From Saururus chinensis (taxonomy: Eukaryota > Streptophyta > Magnoliopsida > Piperales > Saururaceae), in contig CP141150.1 of NCBI GenBank assembly GCA_035235625.1, positions 29,404,756 to 29,468,755 of the forward strand: a stretch of 64,000 nucleotides of DNA. Direction: 5' to 3'. The notes under the pieces are model-generated. The model made no database searches and had not been told where the DNA came from. It worked only from the letters and a program-made list of their open reading frames with translations. The position numbers and the translations under genes were made by a program. Positions 56,646 to 64,000 of the stretch are shown one piece after another (position 1 is the first letter of the stretch; each line of letters begins with the position of its first letter).

Positions 56646-59600
56646 ATGGATGCTGAAGCTACCCACTTGACATCAGTACTTATTCCCACTTCGGTGACTG
56701 CTCCTCTTCAAATTAAAGGGGAAAAACCAGAGAAGTTCAATGGGGAGGATTTTAAACGATGGTAGCAGAAAATGCTCTTCTATCTCACCACACTGAACTT
56801 AGCCCGCTTCCTTCAAGAGGAAGTCCCCATTCTCACTGAGGAGAAAAGGGAAGACAAGACGGCTGTTGCGGCAGTTGATGCATGGAAACATGCAGATTTC
56901 TTATGTCGTAATTATATCTTTAACGGGTTGGACAACACATTATATAATGTGTACAGTTCGATGAAAAGTGCTAAGGCACTGTGGGAGTCATTAGAGAAGA
57001 AGTACAAGACTGAGGATGCTCGAACGAAGAAATTCGTGGTCGGCAAATTTCTGGACTTCAAAATGGTGGACTCTAAAACTGTGATCTGTCAAGTTCAAGA
57101 CCTCCAAGTTATCCTGCATGATATTCATGCGGAAGGCATGACTTTAAGTGAGTCTTTCCAGGTGGCAGCTATAATAGAAAAATTACCACCTTCCTGGAAG
57201 GATTTCAAGAACTACTTAAAGTATAAGAGAAAGAAGATGAACATGGAGGATTTGATTGTAAGGTTAAGGATTGAAGATGACAACCGTGCTTCTGAAAGAA
57301 AACCGGGGGTTATGGCATGGAAGCTAAGGTCAACGTTGTGCAACAAAGCCATAAAAGCAATAGCTTCAACAACAAGAAGAGGAAGCATCAAGCTGGACAG
57401 TCGAACAATGACTCCAACCAAGCCAAATTTAAGGGCAAGTGCTATGTCAGTGACAAAATGGGCCACAAGGCTAAGGATTGTCAGAAACGGAAGAAACAAG
57501 ATGATTCCAAGAAGAAGAATGCACAAGCCCACATGACTGAAGTGGAGACTCTCTCCACCAATGTGAATGACATCAACCTTTCTGCTGTTGTTTCGGAAGT
57601 GAACATGGTCACGAACGCTCGTGAATGGTGGGTCGACACCGGGGCTACTCGACATGTTTTCTCTAATAGGAAGATGTTCTCCATTTATCAGCCCGTGGAG
57701 AATGGTGAACAACTGTTTATGGGCAACTCCTCTACTGTGAAGGTTGAAGGACTTGGCAAGGTCGTGTTGAAGATGACTTCAGGAAAAGAGCTCACACTCA
57801 ATAATGTGCTACATGTGCCGGAAATTCGAAAGAATTTGGTGTCCGGATCCTTGCTGAGCAAGAACGGCTTTAAGTTGGTTTTTGAGTCCGATAAATTTGT
57901 ATTAAGAAGGGAGGGTTGTATGTGGGAAAAGGGTACCTAAATGAGGGGCTTTTCAAGCTCAATGTACTTACCATTGTACCGATTTCTGTTATTAAGAATG
58001 CAAATGCTTCTTCCTCGTATATGATTGAGTCTTGCGATGTGTGGCACGCTAGATTAGGCCATGTTAATTATGATGCTTTACGAAGATTAATTAATATGGA
58101 ATATTTGCCTAAGTTTATTATTGACTCAAGTCATAAATGCGAAACTCGTGTGGAAGCGAAATTAACAAGAAAATCTTTCCAAAGTATTGAGAGATGTACT
58201 ACACCTCTTGAGTTAATTCACAGCAATGTATGTGATTTAAAACTTGTTTAAACAAGAGGAGGTAAAAAGTACTTTATTACATTTATAGACGATTGCACTC
58301 GTTATTGTTATGTTTACTTGCTGAGAAGTAAAGATGAGGCCATTGACATGTTTATATTATATAAAACAGAGGTTGAGAATCAACTTGGCAAGAAAATTAA
58401 AATCCTAAGAAGTGATAGAGGTGGGGAATATGAATCACCTTTTGGTGATTTTTGTTCATGACACGGTATTATACACCAAACGACGGCACCCTATTCACCT
58501 CAGCAAAATGGAGTTGCTGAATGTAAGAATAGAACATTAAAAAAATGATGAATGCTATGTTAATAAGTTCTGGGTTACCTCAGAACATGTGGGGGGAAGT
58601 TTTGTTTTTAGCAAATTATATTCTCAACAAAATACCTCATAAGAAAACCTTGCAGACACCATATGAATTATGGAAAGGTCGAAAGCCTTCCTACAAATTC
58701 TTAAAAGTGTGGGGGTGTTTGGCAAAAGTGGCGGTCTCTAATCCCAATAGGATAAAAATTGGACCAAAGACCATTGATTGTGTATTCATTGGTTATGCTA
58801 ATAATAGTAGTGCATATCGTTTTCTTGTTCATAAATCGGATATTCCTGATGTAAATGTCAATACTGTGATTGAATCTAAGAATGCTTCGTTTTTTGAAAA
58901 TATTTTCCCGTTGAATTCTACACATAAGGAAAGTTCTTTTAAAAGAACTTTGGATGTTGAAAAGGATAATAGTGAAGACCAAGAGGGAGAGGATGATGAA
59001 CCTATACGTAGCAAACGTGCTAGAACATCAAAATCCTTTGGTCCAGACTTTCTAACTTATTTGTTGGAAAATAAGCCTCAAAGCTTTAAGGCAACCATGT
59101 CATCTCCTGAAGCACAATATTGGAAGGAGGCAGTAAACAGTGAAATTGAATCCATTATGCAAAATCATACTTGGGAGTTGGTAGATCTACCGCCAGGGAG
59201 TAAACTTCTAGGATACAAGTGGATATTTAAGAGGAAGATGAAGGCTGCTGGATCAATTGACAAATATAAAGCTAGACTTGTTATCAAAGGATACAAGCAA
59301 AAGGAAGGTCAAGATTATTTTGATACGTATTCACCAGTCACAAGGATAACTTCCATTAGGATGTTAATCGTTATTGCTGCTTTGAATAATCTTAAAATAC
59401 ATCAAATGGATGTCAAAACTGCATTCTTAAATGGTGACTTAAATGAAGAAATTTATATGCAACAACCTGAATGGTTTGTTGTACCGGGTTAAGAAAATAA
59501 AGTGTGCAGACTTGTTGAATCTCTCTATAGACTTAAACAAGCACCTAAGCAAATGGCATGAAAAAATTTGACAAAATGATGATGTCAAATGGATTCAAAA

Positions 59601-60075
59601 TTAATGAATGTGACAAATGTGTTTATGTGAAAGATAGACTTAAAGGCTATGTCATTGTATGTCTTTATGTGGATGATATGCTCATTATTGGTAGCAATGA
59701 TAATATCATTAAAGCTACAAAGAAGATGTTGAACAAACAGTTTGACATGAAGGATATGGGTGTTGCAGATGTCATACTAGGGATGAAAATCATTAGAACA
59801 TCTGATGGATATGTATTATCACAATCTCATTACATTGAGAAAATCTTAGAAAAATTTAATCAGAATGATAATCGTCCAGCGAGAACACCTATGGATGTGA
59901 CATTGCACTTAAGCAAAAACACGGGTGAGAGCATATCACAACTTCAATATTATCAAATTATTGGAAGTCTTAATTACATTATGAATTGTCCGAGACCCGA
60001 CATAGCGTACTCAGTGAGTAAACTGAGTAGATTTAATAGCAACCCAGGGGTAGACCATTGGAAGGCTGTAGTCAG
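56646..60075 (+). pseudogene. Copia gag-pol (Tork/TNT1-94-like), decayed and cut off in reverse transcriptase/RNase H
   Basis: Starts at ATG 56646 (MDAEATHLTS). Gag runs to about 57310 with a stop at 56763; after a frameshift the zinc-finger region ([14 protein letters not shown], first knuckle cysteine replaced by S) and protease ([11 protein letters not shown]) lie in 57317-57940. The GAG-pre-integrase part follows (WHARLGHVNYDALRRL), then integrase ([27 protein letters not shown]) with stops at 58251 and 58460, and a frameshift at an A-run near 58540. Reverse transcriptase includes WIFKRKMKAAG, QMDVKTAFLNGDLNEEIYMQQP and the catalytic YVDDMLIIG (about 59670). The sequence stops at HWKAV near 60065 and joins unit-B sequence. 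RNase H and the 3' LTR are missing. At least six lesions, so inactive. Confidence 0.85.
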
Positions 60076-60076
60076 G

Positions 60077-63000
60077 GTTCGATAAGACGTTGACAACACG
60101 ATATTCAAGCATTATGATATCGTGTATGAGAGGTCCTCTTATCCTATGTTTGACAACATGATAGATATACTTATCGTATAAATAGAAGTTATTGAGATAA
60201 TGTGAATCGACGCGACTATTGATTATGGTCACGACCCATTGTTGATATACATATATTTATCCAATTTTGCAGAAATAAAGTTACATCAAATGGCGGAGTT
60301 AGTGAATGTAGCAGAAGAGAAGAAGAATAAGAGAATCTACGGGAGAAGACCGGGTCTGGGAATGAATAGTTTCCTCGCTAGATTGCATCTATCAAAAGAC
60401 CTTGTAGATTCACGTATGGGATGCAAGGCCAACTTGGTGGAGATTGGGTTCTACCAGTATATAATTGCGAGCCCATCATCATCTTCAGGCCGCTCTTGGA
60501 TGCTCCCATTGGTGTGTTTTGGGATGACTCATAGGAGGTCTTCAACATAAGGGGTGAAAGAATACCCCTTACTGTGGATGAAGTGGCAATGATCATGGGT
60601 TTGAGTGGAAAAGGGAGCCCGTGTAAATTAAAAAGTAACGAGGGGAAGGCTGCCCAAGGCAAGGGGCAATTCAACAAGAAGTTCTTCCAAGGGAAGCGGT
60701 CGGAGAAGACAGGACTTGAAGAAATGTTGAAAGAAGTGGCCGCTGAAACATAGACTATTTTAGACAGACTTAGCACGGTTAGCTATCATGCACATGGGTG
60801 TCCTCGTGTTATTTATATAGAGCAATAGAGCTGTATCCCCAACTCTATGTGATTACATAAATAACCTGTCTGTTGTGGGGAGCTACAATTGGGCTGGCGC
60901 AGTATATGATATGTTGATGAGAGGCATATCAGCAGCCCACCAGAACATCATGAGTAGATAGGATGAGCATTCCGCCATGATCGGAATTATCGTTGGGGCT
61001 TCATTAATGCTCCAAGTAATGCTCGTATTTTATATACCACGAGGAAATCCATTATCGTCTATCTACTGACACAATTTGTTTACACACACATATATATCGT
61101 CATATCTCTTACACAATATCAAGTAAATCGTGTTATCGGAAATACGACATATAACACACACGTAGACCTATTGTGTGCTCAGTAACATAGGACATTACAC
61201 GATGGTGAACTATCGTGTTATCAGAAACACGATGTGACCTTAAAGCATGTTATCGGTAACATGACTAAATTGTTATACTTACGCGACATACTATTTTCGT
61301 TTGTATTGTCTGCCAGGTATGGTTTTATGAGCATACGTCCATATGGGCACCCAGTGGTCCTCAATGCATCCCGAGGTGTAAGAGGTGGCCTGGATTTACC
61401 AAACTTTTGAGCGACGTGGAGAAGGCCGATAAACTTGACCCGACCGATGAAAAGGCGAGGAAGAAGATTCAAGCTCATCACTGGATGAGGAAGTGGTAGG
61501 AGGAGGTCTTCATGCGGCTGAAGCCAGACTCCCAAATTATTATGTGAATAATACCAATTTCCAAAGAGGCACACTTGATGGATGGCCAAAGGGCAACCCC
61601 GAAGGCTAAGAAGGTGGGTATGCAGACTTTCCGGCCAACGAGACCCGTCCATGCCCTCCACAGCGAGACGCTGGGGAATGTACATTCTGGCCAGGACGTC
61701 ATTGAACCATTCGTCTTGCCAGTATTGTCATAACCAGAATTTGTGATGTTGTTTTGGAGAAGGTTGTTCTCTACGGTGAGCAGGGATGGAACACTGAGCG
61801 AGTTGAAGTTGCACTCTAGCGTGTTAAGAATGATCAGGAGGTAGCAACATGCCTCATAGAATAGATGCAACCCCATGAGGAACCTAAGACAAAACAACCG
61901 CATGAACCCCCTCAATCGGAAGTCGCCCATGCATCAACCCCACCTCCAAGAATCGAAGGATCATTGTCGGTTCGTGTAAAGGCAAGAGCTTCAAAATCCA
62001 AAGAAGCTCGCCAACCATTTGACCCCGAAGATCAATCAATACCTGTCCCTCGGCCGGTGGACGAGGGATTCATTTTGAGTAAGTACTACATTTTACTATA
62101 TTGTGTTTGAATGGGGATATTCGTGCAATCGAGTACACGATAGTCTCAATGGGCATGCTATAAGAAAGACGATTTTGTTGTGGTCGTGTGATCGATCACA
62201 CGATCATTGAACCAGACATTTGTCAAGAAAACAATTTGGTTGAGGTCATGTGATCCTTAACACGATTTGTCTATTTCTCATTTTTGCATCAACATGATAT
62301 GGATCTTCACCACCGTGTAAGTTACAACACGATTGGAGTGCATATCATTTATTGACTAATGTGATTGCTTACTTCTTAAATGCAAAGAGAAGGCATCCGC
62401 AAGTTGCCTCCAAAATGAAGAAGAAGACTAGTACTCCAAAGTTGCAAAGGACGATGATAACTAGATTTTTAACGAAACCAAATGCAGAATTCCTAGAACA
62501 ACCCCGGGAAGTCAAAGCACAACCCCGGACGGTCGAAGACCAATCCCGAGCTTTCCTGGAACAAACCCGGGAGGTCGTGGAACCTGATCTTCCCCGGGAG
62601 GTTGAGGAACCTGAACAATCCTAGGATGGACCGGAACAACCCTGAGAGGGACCGACAGAACACATGGAGGGACCGGAACAACCCCTGGAGGGACCGGAAC
62701 AGCCCCAAGAAGCAAATAAAGGAGGGGAACACACACAAAAAGAAGCGGCGCCAAAAAAAGCAATAAAACTAAGATTCAATCAGAAAGTTGGCCCTGGCTG
62801 ACCCTTCTTACCTCCGGTGCCCCGGAAGTCGAGGTACACTGCTGTTGAACCACCTGCTTAAGCTGAGGATGCAGTCAAGAAGGTCTTCGCTCATAGCTCG
62901 AAGAAGCCGAAGCATTTCAGCATCTACTTTGATGAGAAGGTAGCCAAGTTTGGGCACACGGCCTAGAATGCAAAGCCTGGTGACGAGGTTCGTCTGGCCC

Positions 63001-63430
63001 ATACATTATCCGTCTGGCACATTCAAAGTCTCCCACCCCAAAACCAGTGGGCTCAACCGCTGGCTCTAGTGGTAGCACTTTATCGGATACTCCTCCAGTT
63101 GATGAGGAAGTATTAGAGAGTATCCGCAATGTGCTAAAGTTCGAAGAGGAGGCTACGAAGAAGACGAATAAGGAGGAGCTCATTCTACGGCCAAAGGACT
63201 ATATTGACACAAAGTTGGTGTTCCACATTGAGATTCAGAAGGAGGCAGATAAGGACATTATCATGGAATTTCTTTCGAACCCATACAAGTCGTGGCCTGT
63301 AAAAACGCTCCTCTACACCAACTACCTATCTCTGTTAAAGCAGGAGTGCATAACGAATGAGGTAATATCGTTTCATTGCTCATACATTTTAAATGCTATC
63401 GTGTTATTATTCACACAATTGCATAACTGA
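60077..63430 (+). pseudogene. Decayed plant-mobile-domain / Ulp1-like transposon gene, unit B
   Basis: Partner of 28552-32060. ATG at 60290 (MAELVNVAEEKKNKR). Preserved pieces: RMGCKANLVEIGFYQY, then after a frameshift LPLTVDEVAMIMGLSGKG followed by a lysine-rich stretch ending GLEEMLKEVAAET, a SYNWAGAVYDMLMRGISAAH block near 60880, a proline-rich linker (61865-62080) and TKKTNKEELILRPKDYIDTK to LLKQECITNEV (about 63150-63365). The last stretch is open for 127 codons. Compared with A it lacks the short solo LTR but has an extra repeat-coding segment at 62457-62712. Stops elsewhere show it is dead. Confidence 0.5.
62457..62712 (+). repeat. Coding-type repeat present only in the unit B relic
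   Basis: Units such as GGACCGGAACAACCCCTGGA and CCCGGGAAGTC/GAGGTCGTGGAACC, about 21-27 bp, repeat roughly ten times and would encode a proline/glutamate-rich tract (EQPREV, PEQPLEG). Unit A passes directly from GATGATGATG to GAAGCAAATAAA near 31345. Confidence 0.65.
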
Positions 63431-63565
63431 CGAAATTGAACAATTATATATCACTTTATCGATAACACGATGTTTGCTCATATCGTTGTTTTCATAAGTT
63501 CTTCACCCCATCTTGCTAGCATAAGTTCTTGCTCTAATGATCTATAACATCTCATTCAAGTAGCA

Positions 63566-64000
63566 ATGGAGAAAGATCCCTTAGTGTACACCTTCCTCCA
63601 GCGAGTAAAAGAAGGCAAGGCTCATAAGTTTTGGCATGACAATGTGTTACTAATGACCAAGGTACAAAAAATCTGTGTTCCAAAGGCATAATACTTGAGG
63701 AAAGAACTCCTCCAAGAGTGTCATGACACTCCTTGGGCTGGCTATCAGGGTATCCATCGTAGAATAGACCTTCTGGAGTGCGAATATTTCTAGCCTCACA
63801 TGGGAGATGATGTCGAGGCATATATTTGCACTTGTTTTACCCGCCAACAAAATAAAGTGGAATGTGACAAACCGCAAGGCCTCCTTGAACTATTGCTAGT
63901 ATCTCAGGGACCTTGGGAAAGTGTCTCCCTCGACTTTATCTTTGCGTTGCCTAAGTTGGCGGATACAAATCGATCTTGGTGGTCATTGACTGTTTCTCTA
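63566..64000 (+). pseudogene. Decayed chromovirus integrase, unit B (cut by window end)
   Basis: Partner of 32200-32640. Reads MEKDPLVYTFLQRVKEGKAH, YLRKELLQECHDTPWAGYQG, CTCFTRQQNK and PWESVSLDF with stops, matching the zinc-binding and early core part of a gypsy integrase. It shows that unit B extends beyond the window. Confidence 0.7.

Noticed and set aside
1..64000. tRNA, rRNA or organelle-derived insertions
   Set aside because: I saw no cloverleaf-like sequence, rRNA core motif or chloroplast gene fragment while reading both strands, although a covariance-model search was not possible.

Overview
This is nuclear DNA of a flowering plant. The genes have introns with GT/AG borders, the DUF247 family is plant-specific, and most of the window is LTR-retrotransposon, CACTA and MITE sequence in a low-GC background with GA/CT and poly-C tracts. 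A Stowaway-like MITE (CTCCCTCCG...GGGAGTA) and the DUF247 gene style make a monocot plausible, but I cannot name the species.

The main structure is a tandem segmental duplication with a period of about 33.4 kb. Unit A starts near 9885 and unit B near 43250. Each unit carries, in the same order and orientation: (1) a three-exon DUF247 gene (A 10097-13077, B 43459-47047), intact in both copies; (2) shared non-coding flank with a hAT-like element; (3) a gag fragment on the minus strand; (4) a small two-exon gene for a secreted cysteine-rich peptide (A 26242-26589 intact, B 53205-about 53545 frameshifted); (5) a conserved non-coding block with a hairpin-forming inverted repeat; (6) a decayed transposon gene with a plant-mobile-domain-like region and the start of a Ulp1-like region; and (7) a decayed chromovirus (gypsy) integrase. 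Between the units, 34230-34337 is the last exon tail of a third DUF247 copy.

After the duplication the units diverged by insertion. For several insertions the sister unit keeps the empty site, which fixes the insertion borders: a solo LTR at 45109-45995 in intron 1 of gene B, a solo LTR at 51116-52534, a solo LTR at 29573-29950, a MITE at 11830-11949 in intron 1 of gene A, and a Copia element starting at 54787 and truncated at about 60075. Two related non-autonomous CACTA elements (16449-22007 and 35779-41632) have CACTA...TAGTG ends and perfect 3-bp target duplications; each carries a nested LTR insertion. A terminus-less relative lies at about 8160-9880. The first 8 kb hold only transposon relics (a DUF1985-like fragment, and a SIRE-like Copia 3' end) and local repeats.

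The most interesting reading is that a DUF247 gene is paired with a secreted cysteine-rich peptide gene and the pair is duplicated. This recalls the S and Z self-incompatibility loci of grasses (two DUF247 genes plus a small secreted protein) and the DUF247 sex-determination gene SOFF of Asparagus. The sequence supports the architecture; any role in recognition or mating is inference.
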